Source of the DNA: Nectonema munidae
Taxonomy: Eukaryota > Nematomorpha > Nectonematoida > Nectonematidae
Reading direction: 5' to 3'
NCBI GenBank assembly: GCA_030549495.1
Contig: JAUIRK010000903.1
Location: 62,001 to 126,000, forward strand
DNA length: 64,000 nucleotides
The position numbers were made by a program, and so were the translations under genes. This document shows, piece after piece, positions 52,210 to 62,389 of the stretch. Within the stretch, counting starts at the first letter, position 1. Every line of letters begins with the position of its first letter. The notes below the pieces were generated by a model that saw only the letters and a list, made by a program, of their open reading frames with translations, did not search any database and was not told the DNA's origin.

Positions 52210-52600
52210 TCTTTAAATATCAGAGTAGCCCCAGTTTACAACACTATAAAAGCAATGTGGTAAGAATAACGATTTGTAAATCAAGAGTTTAAATATTGGT
52301 AGGCAAATTTCAAGAGTTCATTTTTATATCTATATTAATAATATCAGAAACAGAATTCAATTTAGACGAGATATACTTGATGTGGTCTCCGATGTTAGAT
52401 TATTGTTAATTACTACTCCTAAAAGATTAAAAGTTGATACACGTTCAATAGAAGTTTCATAGCATAAAAGATAAGCCATTTTGTCGTTAATATCATATAT
52501 TAGGTTTTATAAAAATTTACTTTCAAATCATTTAAATCACACCAATGACTTAAAACTTGTCCAATTTTATCTAAAGATTTAGTAAGAAATGAAATTGGTA
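52210..52600 (-). pseudogene. LINE reverse-transcriptase C-terminal part
   Basis: Part of the LINE above. The minus strand gives WCDLNDLKVNFYKT, IERVSTFNLLGVVINNNLT and ISSKLNSVSDI, in changing frames, corresponding to the palm-thumb end of jockey-type reverse transcriptases. Confidence 0.6.
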
Positions 52601-53645
52601 CCATTATTGTTCATTAGCCTTGTCATTAACTTCAATTACACAAATCATGTTAATATATATTACGCGCATTTTCTATTTGTGTTGTCCTGTTCGTTGTTGC
52701 TTGTTTTCCCACTCCTAATGTTAGTAAGACATTTCACTTCTTTCTTTTATACCAACTACATTTCAGGGTGTTAAATAAAGAGTTTATTTTGTATCGCTTT
52801 TATCACAACATTTTTAACACCTAAACATCAACATGAAATTTACGTCAGTTTAGTTATCAAATGATAGGTAATATGCCTTGCAGCTCGTCCTTACACACTA
52901 ATGGAATGTCTAAGGCAAATTTGTTTCGACCCTCTGTTTTTGAGGTTTTATCGGGTCTATCTAACTCACAAAGTTCTTACAAACAGTTCAAACGGGGATT
53001 TAATAAGTTTTTAGAAAGCATTGAACCCCCTCTTAGCGATCAAGCCGATTGTTTAGAACTACTCTTTAGATATAATTCAAATGAAATATATGATTTAGTT
53101 TCAGAGGTTTCTACGTTTTGTGAAGCAATAGATCATTTAGACAAACTGTATACAAAAGAGAGGAACACTATTTCTGCTAGACATCTACTAATGAATCGAA
53201 AGCAAAATGAAACTGAATAGATAGATACTTATATATCTGAGTTAAGGAAAAGGGCAATGGACTGTAAAGTAAAAGCTGTAAGCGCTGATGAGCATCAGAG
53301 AATGTTGGTTTTGGTTTCTTTCGTAACGGGACTAAAAGACCCCTCAATAAGAACAAGAATACTTAAGGCTGATTACTCATTAGAGTAAGCAATCAATTTA
53401 GCTAGGTCATTAGAGTTTGCAAAGAAAAACTCATTAGCATATAAGGATAATTCTTTTGTTTCAGCTGTTTCAGTTCGGCGTGAATATTTCCGGCTGAAAA
53501 AAATTTCAAATACAGCGATACGTAGAGAATGTTATAACTGTGGTACTCCTGTACATTCTAAGATACATTGCCTCGCGCGTTTCGTAGTATGTCACTCTTG
53601 TGGCAAAACTGGCGATTTTTCAAAAATGTGTATGTCTAAAAAAAG
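52600..53645 (+). mobile_element. LTR-retrotransposon fossil (gag part)
   Basis: An old LTR-element fragment lies inside the minus-strand LINE, in opposite orientation. Its recognisable part is a gag-like coding region from about 52861, ending with two CCHC-type zinc knuckles near 53540-53630. AT-rich DNA before it (~52640-52830) may be a remnant of the leader or LTR. Protease, reverse transcriptase and integrase parts are absent. It is broken, with a few breaks in the part that remains. A Gypsy-like or related family is likely but not resolved. It is younger than the LINE it interrupts. Confidence 0.7.
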
Positions 53646-54049
53646 GTGAAGTGATGCTTCAAGGTTCGAATTATACTACCGGAGGATAAATTGGACTTGC
53701 ATAAATCGCTGATATAGAGAGAGAGAATAGAAGTGGCCTAAGTATGGATCCTTGGGGTACTCCTGTTTCCATTTAAGTTACATTTGATCCAAAACCATCA
53801 ATTTCAACTATCTGAAGCGGATTAGTCAAGTATGAATCCAAAAAATTGATTGCGTCAGTTGAAAATCCAAAGAATGTTAACTTAGTCAAAAAAATTGGAT
53901 GGTAAAGACTATCAAATGCCTTTGATAAACCGATAAATAATGCCAGTACCTCATCTGACTTTTCTAAATGTCTTCTTATTTGATTTATAAAAATAATGAC
54001 TTCTACATAAAAAAAGAAGCACTCCGTCATCGCCTGGTCCAAAGTCCAG

Positions 54050-57000
54050 GGTGCGAAAGGAGGAGGGTTGGCGCCAGGAAGGGGATACGGTCATAAAACC
54101 ATTCCTCCAACAAAACCTTATGGATACAAACGAATATTGTGGGGTTGGCACACCCCGAAGAGTCACGCGGGCGAGACATACAGCCTACGTTAGAAAGAAG
54201 GGGTTCAACAAGGGTAGATCTTCTCAGAAGCTCCACACTTCTTATGAAGGACCTCACCGACCGGAACAGAGCAGATTATTTCGCCTAGGCACATGGAATG
54301 TGGGAACCATGTGAAGAAAGTCGATGAAAATTAGTGGAATTTTGGAAAAACAGAAGGTTGATATATGCTGTGTTCAGGAAACCAGATGGAAAAATAGCCG
54401 ATGTAAAAAGATGACAAATTATAAATTTTAGTGGGAAGGAGGTAAAGAGGCTGTTCACGGAGTTGGTATTCTTGTAGAGAAGCATTTGATAGATAAAGTG
54501 ATAGATGTAGATTGAGTAAATGAGAGACTGATGAGTATCAGAATAGTTTTGAATGGGGAGGTATACCTGATTATTTCAGCATACGCTCCGCAAGTTGGTC
54601 GATCTGAAGTGGAAAAGTTTTGGAATGATATGATGGAACATATAGAAAAACACAGAAATGAAAAGTATTGGATAGGAGGAGATTTAAATGCACATATCGA
54701 TAGAAGGAAAGAGGAATACGAAGGAATTCATGGATGTTATGGATATGGAGAAAGAAATCGTGAAGGTGTTTATTTACTTGATAACCTGTAGGCTATAGTT
54801 TTTTGAAAAGGAGACTGGCGGAAGATGATAACCTTGGAAAGTGGAGAAAATTTCACTTTGATTGATTTGTGGATCACTAAGAATCAGCTGAGGAAAATGG
54901 TCAAAAACATTAAAATATCCAGAAACGAAGAGTGTCTGAAACAACATGTGGTAGTTTGTATTGATCTGGAAGCACTTGAGACGAATAGAAATAGCAAGAA
55001 ATCATCGATAAGGGTGTGGAGGTTTAAAAATGCCGAAGAGAAAAAAGGTTCAAAGTCTCGATAAAAAATAAAATGGAAAATAGTACAAAGAACTGTGAGA
55101 AATTTTCGAAAGTGGTTGTAGAGAGTGCTGAAGAGAGGCTAGGAAGAAAGAAGCAAAATAGTAGAAAGGTAGGAACATAGTGGTGATGTGAAGATGTAAA
55201 AAATGTGATTGAAAATAAAACGTATTGGTTCAAGAGGTGGAAAAAAGAAAAGGATGAAGAAGAGAAAAATATGTTATATGAAAGATACAAGGAGGAAAAA
55301 AAGAGCATATCAAGAGATCAAAAGACAAAAAACACACAAATGTGAGGAAATGATAAAAGAATTGAGTACGAACAACAAGGATAACATTTTCAGGATGTGC
55401 AAGCAAATAAAACAGAAACAGAATGGAGCAGTTGCGAAAAATGGAGAAGTTATTGAAAGGTGGGAAAACTATTTTGGAAAGATGTTAAATGTAGAAAGAA
55501 AATGGAAGATACCAGAAAAAGCTGAAGATGTTGAAGGACCTATAGAGAAAATTACAATAGAAGAAATTAGGGAAGCGATAAAGCAAATGAGATGGTAAGG
55601 CTGCTGGTCAAGATGATATTTGTTCAGAAATGTTGAAAGCAACAGAAAGCATAGGTGAAAGTGTACTTATGAATGTGTGTTTTGATATCTTCAAAGGAAA
55701 GGGAGATGTTATGAATTGTGATTCGTTCAGAGCAATTAAGCTACTTGATCACGGTTTCAAACTAGTAGAAAGGATCCTGGAAAGAAGAGTGAGAGAAAGT
55801 AAATCTCGACCCAATGCAGTTTGGATTTAGGCAGGGAGTAGGGACAACCCACCCTATTTTTATTTGCAGGAAAAGTACATAGAAAAAGGCAGACATTTGT
55901 GGTTTGCTTTCGTAGATCTGGAAAAAGCATATGATACGGTTCCAGATAAATTGTCAGATGGTCTCTGAGACGGGCAGGCGTTGAAGAAGGTCTGTTGAAA
56001 CTGGTGATGAATATGTATGAGGGAAGGAAAACGAGAGTGAATACAAAGTACGGAGTAAGTGATTGGTTTAAGATAAAAATTGGTCCAAATCAAGGTTCAG
56101 TCTTGAGCCCTCTGTTGTTTACAATTGTACTGAATGAAACGGTAAAAGATATGAAAGTAGGCTAACCATATGAGATCCTGTAAGCGGATGACATAGTTTT
56201 GATGGCGGAATCAAAGGAAGAGTTAGAGGATAGACTTAATAATTGGAAGGTAGTTTTGGAAAGCATTGGTTTGAAAGTCAACAAGAAAAAAACAAAAATT
56301 ATTAAGAGATGTGGAGAAAACTCGTTTAAAGAAGGTTTATGAGGGAAATGGTAGTGTGGTGTGTGTTGGATCGAATTCTATTTAATGTATAACCTGTGAT
56401 AAGTGGATACACAGATGTAGCGGTATTGCTAAAAATATAAAGTTTGAGCGGGCTTGTAAAAATGGATTCAAATGTCGCAAGTGTAACAAAATCAGTTGAA
56501 ATGGAAAGATATGAGAAACAAAGTGAGTATGAAGTTGTGAATCCTTTCAATTATTTAGGAGACACCCTAGAGGAGGATGGATCATGTGAGATTGCTGTAA
56601 GCAGAAGAATAAAATGTGCATTGATGAAGTTCAGAGAATTAGAGGGAGTTCTGAAAGCAAAGGATATGCCAGAGTATTGCAAACGGAGGATTTATGAAAG
56701 CTGTGTCAGGCGTGTGATGTTGTATGGGACCGAGACGTGGGCGTTACGAAAGATTGATGAAAAAAGACTTGTGAGTGCTGAAAGAAAGATGATGAGAATG
56801 ATAGCGAAAAGTAGGGATTTTGAAGAGGCTAGAAAAAAGGCTGAATGTAAGAAGGTGAATTAGCAAAGAACAGATTGAAATGGGCATGAGATGTAGAGAG
56901 ACGGGATAATGAAGATTGGATAAAGAAGGTTATAAAGATGGAGATTGATGGAAGGAAGGAGCGCGGTAGACCTTGTCTGAAATGGAAGAATGCAATTGAA

Positions 57001-57430
57001 AAGGATATGAGTATGTACGAAATCGACATAAAGGATAGAGATAGATAGAAAGTTTGAAGTTTGTATCCATAAGGAAGGTGCACCCTCCAAAGAGGACAAC
57101 CCACCTTCTAAAACAATATGATGATGACGTAACAACCAACCAATAGTTATTTAACAATATATTAACTGCCACTCATTCTAATCATGCGCACTGCATACTA
57201 TCTGCATTTTATTCCATCTAATTTGATTATTTTTACTTCATATTTATCTTATGAATTTCCTGTATGCTGTATTTATTTTTCATTGATGTAATATAAGTTT
57301 TATTCATACCAGCGAACTAAAAATATACGTCTTTTTCTTTTTAAATTTTTTATTTAATTCTTCTTTATATTTTTAAGCGTCTGTTGCAATTTTATTTTAT
57401 CAATTAATAAATCTTCTTCTTCTTCTTACC
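54050..57430 (+). mobile_element. APE-type LINE, nearly full length
   Basis: It runs from a GC-richer 5' part (54050) through endonuclease and reverse transcriptase to a probable 3' end AATAAATCTTCTTCTTCTTC at ~57400-57425. It abuts the 5'-truncated minus LINE at ~54042. The interval 57135-57400 is non-coding and presumed 3' untranslated, though it might be a separate LINE tail. Confidence 0.75.
54051..57055 (+). pseudogene. LINE ORF: endonuclease, reverse transcriptase, zinc finger
   Basis: APE-type endonuclease: RLGTWNVGTM (~54280), KVDICCVQETRWKN (~54355), ISAYAPQVGR and YWIGGDLNAHIDRRKEEYEG (54531-54791), the DLNAH motif being diagnostic. Linker: RICKQIKQKQNGAVAKN-like region and ITIEEIREAIKQMRW (55209-55598). 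Reverse transcriptase: FAFVDLEKAYDTVP-like block near 55900-55950 (read as VDLEKAYDTVPD in frame), YADDIVLMAESKEEL-like block near 56180 (first residue altered), and LESIGLKVNKKKTKII (~56255-56305). A Cys/His finger CDKWIHRCSGIAK ... CKNGFKCRKC lies at ~56390-56490, then FNYLGDTLEEDGSCEIAVSR and RVMLYGTETWALRKIDEKRL (56444-56863). Scattered stops and frame changes. Related to RTE/Nimb-like 'craniofacial development protein 2-like' elements; the clade is not resolved. Confidence 0.85.
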
Positions 57431-57639
57431 AATTTTTTTTATCAAAGGCAAAATGATAAAGATCAAATTTTATCAGGTTTAAAGTTTGAAATAAATTAAT
57501 TTTTTTTTCTAAAAAACCCATTTTCAAATTCTAAAATATTTTTACTAAATAAATAAAGATTGAATTTATTTAAAGGTAAAATGAGATTAACATATAGCAT
57601 ATTGCTGATAATAAATTAATAAAATTGGAAATTGTCGAT

Positions 57640-58899
57640 ATTTGAAACTACCTTACAATTTTTCAATATTATACTTTCTCCAATCCTCAGGGATCATTCT
57701 TTCCTCAACCCATTTCGTTTACAATAAGTCTATCATCCATTTGTATCAGCCTACACCTCCTGCTTTCATCATGTCGATATTAATTTCGCTAAATCCTTGT
57801 GCTTTATTATTGCTCATTTTCTTCATGCCGCCTTCTCTTACTTCTTTCACATCTATCACCTTTTCTTTTCCTCCAACTTTGAGCAGTTTCACCAATGGCT
57901 TTTCTTTTCTACAGGGATTTTTCAAAATATTCTGCTCACCTGTCTCCTCCTCAAATAGGATTTTTCTTTCATTATCTTGCATGATATCAATGTTTCCAAG
58001 TCCTCATTCTCTCTCTCGCCTTTGCGATTGTGTATATTCGAGTCTCTCTCTCCTTGGTCTTCAGATCGTCAACTCTTTTTAGAGTCCAACATTGTTCCGT
58101 GCCAATTTTTAAGTACCAACGTATTTTCTTTGAGCACTTCCCTCACATTCTCGTTCAACCAGATTTTGTTCTTCCTAAGATTTTTCACTGGCTTTTTTTT
58201 AGCGTTTTCTTCAACGATATTTACTAAATCTCCATCTTGCTCTCCCCCTTTCTAGTGTATTTCTGAATACAAATATTATTTCCAATTTCTTCAATTTTCA
58301 GGTACTAAATTTCTCACACTTTTTGACCTTCTTTTTTGGTTTTTTAAGCCTACATATATTATCAAGGACAATTAATCTATGCTGACTAACAATATCTTTT
58401 CCATGGATGACTTTCAAATCTTTCAAGTTTTTAGCTTTTTCTGTTTTACCAAGATGTATTCGATTTGGTTACTCTTTTCGCCACTATTATAAGTAATGAG
58501 ATGGTTATCATTTTTCTACACCTTGTGTTGCATACTAAGATTTGTTTCCTTTCTGCATTTCTGAAACCTTTTTCTTCTATATATGCCCTCCATGTATTCG
58601 TTTGTATCAGTCAATTATATCCACTGACATTAGTTTCTCATTCTCCATGACCTTCTCAACCAAATTTTTCAGCTTCAATGAAAACTTGTTTCTGCTCCCC
58701 TCACACATAGAATCGTGTCGGTATGGCGATATTTAATACACCCCTCATTATTTTGATTCCAATCAACCCGTCACCAGCTCTCTTCATTTTCATTACATTT
58801 TTTTCAATTCTGTGATTCCCAATGCATTTATTTTATTATATTCCCCACTGTAAAATTTTTTATAGCCCCTTCTATTTCCTTATCATCCTCCCCCTCCAC
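57640..58899 (-). pseudogene. second APE-type LINE, 3'-side part (minus strand)
   Basis: The minus-strand frame at 57746-57982 reads MQDNERKILFEEETGEQNIL, then KMSNNKAQGFSEINIDMMKA, the connection into reverse transcriptase (compare NNKA.G..EI..EM.KA of the family). Endonuclease-type segments continue toward 58899, for example SGEKSNQIEYILV near 58450-58490. The coding sequence continues on the far side of the hAT-like element at 61523. It is the same family as the + strand LINE at 54050 but in opposite orientation. Confidence 0.7.
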
Positions 58900-61514
58900 T
58901 AGGGTGCCGATTTTTTTTAATTTTTGTAAATTATCAATTCTTACCCCTCATTTTTTTTTCATTTAGTATAATAAATAGAATTAAAAAAATTGGCCTGGAA
59001 AATTAATGTTGAGAGGTTGCGCATAGCTTCGGAATATTTAACATGTAAAAATACTGTAAAAATAAACAAAAAATTATGTATATTCAATAAAACTAAGTTT
59101 AGTTCTCTATAACACAATTTTATTTTATAAGAAATAAGTTGAACTTGAAAATATTAATTAAAACACAAAATATTTGTTAAATATCATTAGTAAAGAAAGA
59201 TTCTTTGTTAACACAAGGAAAGTTCTTCTTATGATTTTCTACAACTTGAATTAAATACTGTTTTTGATCTTCTTGATCAGTCAAAATGCTGTTAAAATTC
59301 TTAATAAGAGCTATTCCACGTTCTGCAGCCTCATTAACAACTTTAAGATTGGACACAACTTGTTTTGTAATATTTAAAATCCCATGTGTCTGGGTCTTTT
59401 TTCAAAAAATTTGATGATAATTTTAAAATATCAAAAAATTTCATAGTGTTTTCTGTGATAAAGCTTGACAGTCTACTTTTTTCAATATCTTTTTCTTTCA
59501 AAATTGGATTACCGAAATGGTTTAAAGGATGATAAAGATTTCGTGATTTTTGGATTGATTGGACTATGTTAAGTTTTTCTTGCTTGTTTATTCTTCAATC
59601 GAATAAAGCCAAGGGAACAAGAACTTCGTTTAAATACCAAAGATGCCTACCAAAAACCTTTAAAGCTGTTGTTGCTACTTTGTTACTTACTTTTTTATAT
59701 TTTATGAAACTTTGAAGTAGTTGAAGATCATTTAATGGTGCAAAGCTAGAACAAGAGCTCATGAACCATTTTTTTTAAATATATTTTGACTATGAATATA
59801 TTGAATTTCTTTAAGGCCTCACTATGATTTAAGTTTATGTTTAGTTGTGATTTAAACAAATATATCTTCAAACAATATATTAACTTTGACATCCATCTTG
59901 CCCTGTGATGAGCACCAGGGGCATAGATTTTAACATCTGTTCTTTGTTCTCCAAGAAATATTAAACTAAAATTGAGAAGTTCTTTATAGTCATCTCTTGG
60001 TTGACATCTGGACAACTGTTCTTTGATGAAGTCGATCTGATTTTCATATTCATCAGAATCTAAAACTTCCTACTTTCCTTCAGTTGGTAAGCACTCTAAG
60101 GATGACTTATCAATCTTTTTCCAAGACTCACGAAACTCTTCGAAAAGCTTGATGTTTGGACTAGATGATTTTTCTTCTAGTAAAGTGTCAAAAATATGTT
60201 TAACAATCAGTTCATGTACATGATGTCTGCAAGCTAGAGGTAACAATTTCTTGCCGATTTTTTTCTGCAAAATCATACAGGCTCCCAGGTTTTTACCCGT
60301 GTTGCTGCTTGTAGTGTCGAATGACATGCTTGTAACTTTATCAAGCAAATTCCATTTCAGTAAAGTTTCTAAAACAGCTTTAGCTTGAGAAAAGCCACTA
60401 CTGTTTTCAATTAAAGGAACGGCAAGAAGCTTTGTAATGCCTATGCCAGAAACGATAACAGCAATGCGGTCCACTTTTTCCTTCAAGGTCAAAGATGGTA
60501 ACAACTTACCATCCCAATGAACTGTAAGAGGTACTCTCAGATTGAAAATTTCCATGATTGTCTTACTTGAACTTTCTCGATTTGATCTTCTAGCTTGCCT
60601 CAAAGACTCTTTATTGAGAGTGTATTGGTTGGGTTCATGATTAAAAGCCTTTAGAGTAGCAAAAAGTATTGGCATAGCATTTCTGTCACTAACACCTGTT
60701 CGATCCAAAGCCGATGATAGTTCTGATGTCATTATGTTCCTGGTTTTTACTATTCTGTTTTGACTTTTGGATAGTTTACTTCTTTTTCTTTCCTTTTTTC
60801 TTCATCTTCTTCTTTTATCTAAACCCGCAAGCTTTCTATCAACTTTATCCATCGATCCTCTCCTACCTTTCTCCCTTTGAGCAAGCAAAAACTCCTTGCC
60901 TTCTTTACAAAGTATCAATTTCAAAGCATCTTGATGTGCAACATCAAATAAATCATCAAGAATATTCAAAAACTTTTCTTCTTTCTTTTTTTGAGTTTCA
61001 GATTTTCTATTCAGGCTTTTTCGAAGATTTTGTCACTGCGAATAAAACTCTTTAAGCTTTTAAATAATTTTATAGCTTTGTTTAATGGGTATTCTTGCTT
61101 TATTCCAATTCGAAAGAAGTTTTTCATCATTATTTTTTTACCTTCTGTGAGTGTTTTTCCCTTCGATTCGATGAAGATACAAAAATCTACTTAATACAAT
61201 TCTATTAGATGGCAGTTTGCTTGCAGAAAGCGATTCGTATATTTGGCCGACTAACCATACAATTTTTGTTCTTTCAGTGAACAAATTCATTTTTAGAGCA
61301 TTAAAAATTGAATTGAAACAGAACAAAAATATTTAAATGAAAAAATTGAAATGGAAATTCTACTGCCCTATTTTATTGAGCGTGCAAATTAATCATAGCA
61401 AATCAAAAAGTTTTTTTGCATGTAAGTTTAAAGACCTAAAAGGAAAAAAATAAGAGGCTAAGAAAGTGAATTTTCTATTTTTAAATTTTTACCATACATT
61501 TTTTTGTCACCCTA
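58900..61514 (-). mobile_element. 2.6-kb hAT-like element with exact 8-bp target duplication
   Basis: Flanked by CCCTCCAC on both sides (58892-58899 and 61515-61522). The ends are TAGGGTGCCGA and, complemented, TAGGGTGACAA, followed by A/T runs. The 8-bp duplication and TAGGG ends fit the hAT superfamily. It carries one long transposase-like gene on the minus strand and is inserted in the minus-strand LINE. Its internal integrity and matching ends make it one of the younger elements here. Confidence 0.88.
59180..61330 (-). pseudogene. hAT-like transposase of an unnamed arthropod family, lightly damaged
   Basis: Minus-strand order: MNLFTERTKIVWLVGQIYES and SASKLPSNRIVLSRFLYLHR (61138-61326); a Lys/Glu-rich segment LDDLFDVAHQDALKLILCKE and EFLLAQREKGRRGSMDKVDR (~60830-61000); then a 220-aa open frame 60732-60070 with LRVPLTVHWDGKLLPSLTLK (possible first acid), VTSMSFDTTSSNTGKNLGAC (second acid, Asp of FDTT) and LPLACRHHVHELIVKH (hAT-like CxxH). 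Next, 60015-59746 has RTDVKIYAPGAHHRARWMSK, and a tail KNFNSILTDQEDQKQYLIQV in a shifted frame near 59200-59320. A few frame changes. I recognise the family as widespread in arthropod and cnidarian genomes but have no settled name; assignment to hAT rests on ends, duplication and CxxH. Confidence 0.75.
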
Positions 61515-61522
61515 CCCTCCAC

Positions 61523-61700
61523 TTGCTTTTCTGTACACACAATATATGAAATGTTTCTCCTCTCCATCCCTTCTAGCGCAAGTTGAATATTATCTTTGTG
61601 ATGTAACAGGCGATATACGCATACAGGATATGTGCCGTTAGGACATATATCCTTTTTTATTTTTACAGAATTTTAGTTTTCTTTTTAGAAGAAATGACTA
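61523..61700 (-). pseudogene. second LINE, 5'-side part beyond the hAT-like insertion
   Basis: The minus strand reads LEGMERRNISYIVCTEKQVE and continues in register on the other side of the inserted element as GEDDKEIEGAI (just below 58892). This links 57640-58899 and 61523-61700 as one LINE split by the insertion. Confidence 0.55.
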
Positions 61701-62389
61701 ATTCTTTCATTTCTTTTTCTTAGTAATCGCATAACAGTTTTTGTTTCTCTTTTGAATTAAAGACTCAAATTTAGAGTAGATGTTCAATTTACAAGGTAAA
61801 GAAGAAAATTAAATCATTAAGGTAAAACGTACTTACGAAGTGAAGTTTCTTTGGATAATTTTATGCATTTTTGTTGCTTTTTTTGCCGAATCAAAAAGAA
61901 TTTTCAAAAAACCATATGCTTTCTGAAATTTATATTTTTACATAAGTTTATATTGATTTTGAAAGATCACACTTATAGGAACTGAAGACTAATGCTTGTC
62001 GATCCTAGAATATGACATGAAAAAAGGAATACAAATAAAATTGCACCATATTTATTTTTATATTGAAACAAGATGAAGAAATTTTTGAGAAATAAGTATA
62101 AATTTCTTAAATTATTTCCCCAAAAATTTGTGCTTTAAGTTTACTTCTTGATATGCTTTGAATCAAAATAGATTCACTGGCAAATAATTCAAGGACCAAA
62201 TTCCTATTCTACTTTGTGATGTGCTTGCCGCCAAAATATTACGCTTGAAACAAACCTTAAAGAAGAATATAAAATATGAAAAAGATTGAATATGTTAAAT
62301 AAACAAATTAACTTGACTTAGTAAAAACTTAAATTCTAAAAAAACACGGATAACGCCTCATCTGTGGAGTAATTATGTAATGTATATAT
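61701..62389. other. gene-free AT-rich stretch
   Basis: No coding region or repeat is recognised between the LINE fragment and the last hAT. Confidence 0.5.

Larger units (their letters stand above)
51380..54042 (-). mobile_element. jockey/CR1-like LINE remnant, interrupted
   Basis: On the minus strand, reverse transcriptase blocks are readable. LALFIGLSKAFDSLYHPIFL then TKLTFFGFSTDAINFLDSYL (53773-54042) is the first catalytic block, and GVPQGSILRPLLFSL (~53710-53765) follows. After an insertion, SLDKIGQVLSHWCDLNDLKV and a thumb-like block follow at ~52330-52590, then a C-terminal IQKKALRSGFNLDFKQHTSL at 52006-52209. The catalytic FADD block between was not found. The copy lacks the endonuclease and stops at ~54042 against the next LINE. 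An LTR element fragment (52600-53645) and a SINE (51830-51975) are inserted in it. Confidence 0.75.

Noticed and set aside
55024-55308. 94-residue minus-strand frame rich in Phe/Ser/Leu
   Set aside because: It is the complement of the Lys/Glu-rich linker of the plus-strand LINE.
57642-58082. 146-residue plus-strand open frame
   Set aside because: The minus strand of the same interval carries recognisable LINE coding sequence; this is its shadow.
60714-61055. Hydrophobic 113-residue plus-strand frame (possible membrane protein)
   Set aside because: It is the antisense of the Lys/Glu/Arg-rich N-terminal part of the hAT-like transposase.
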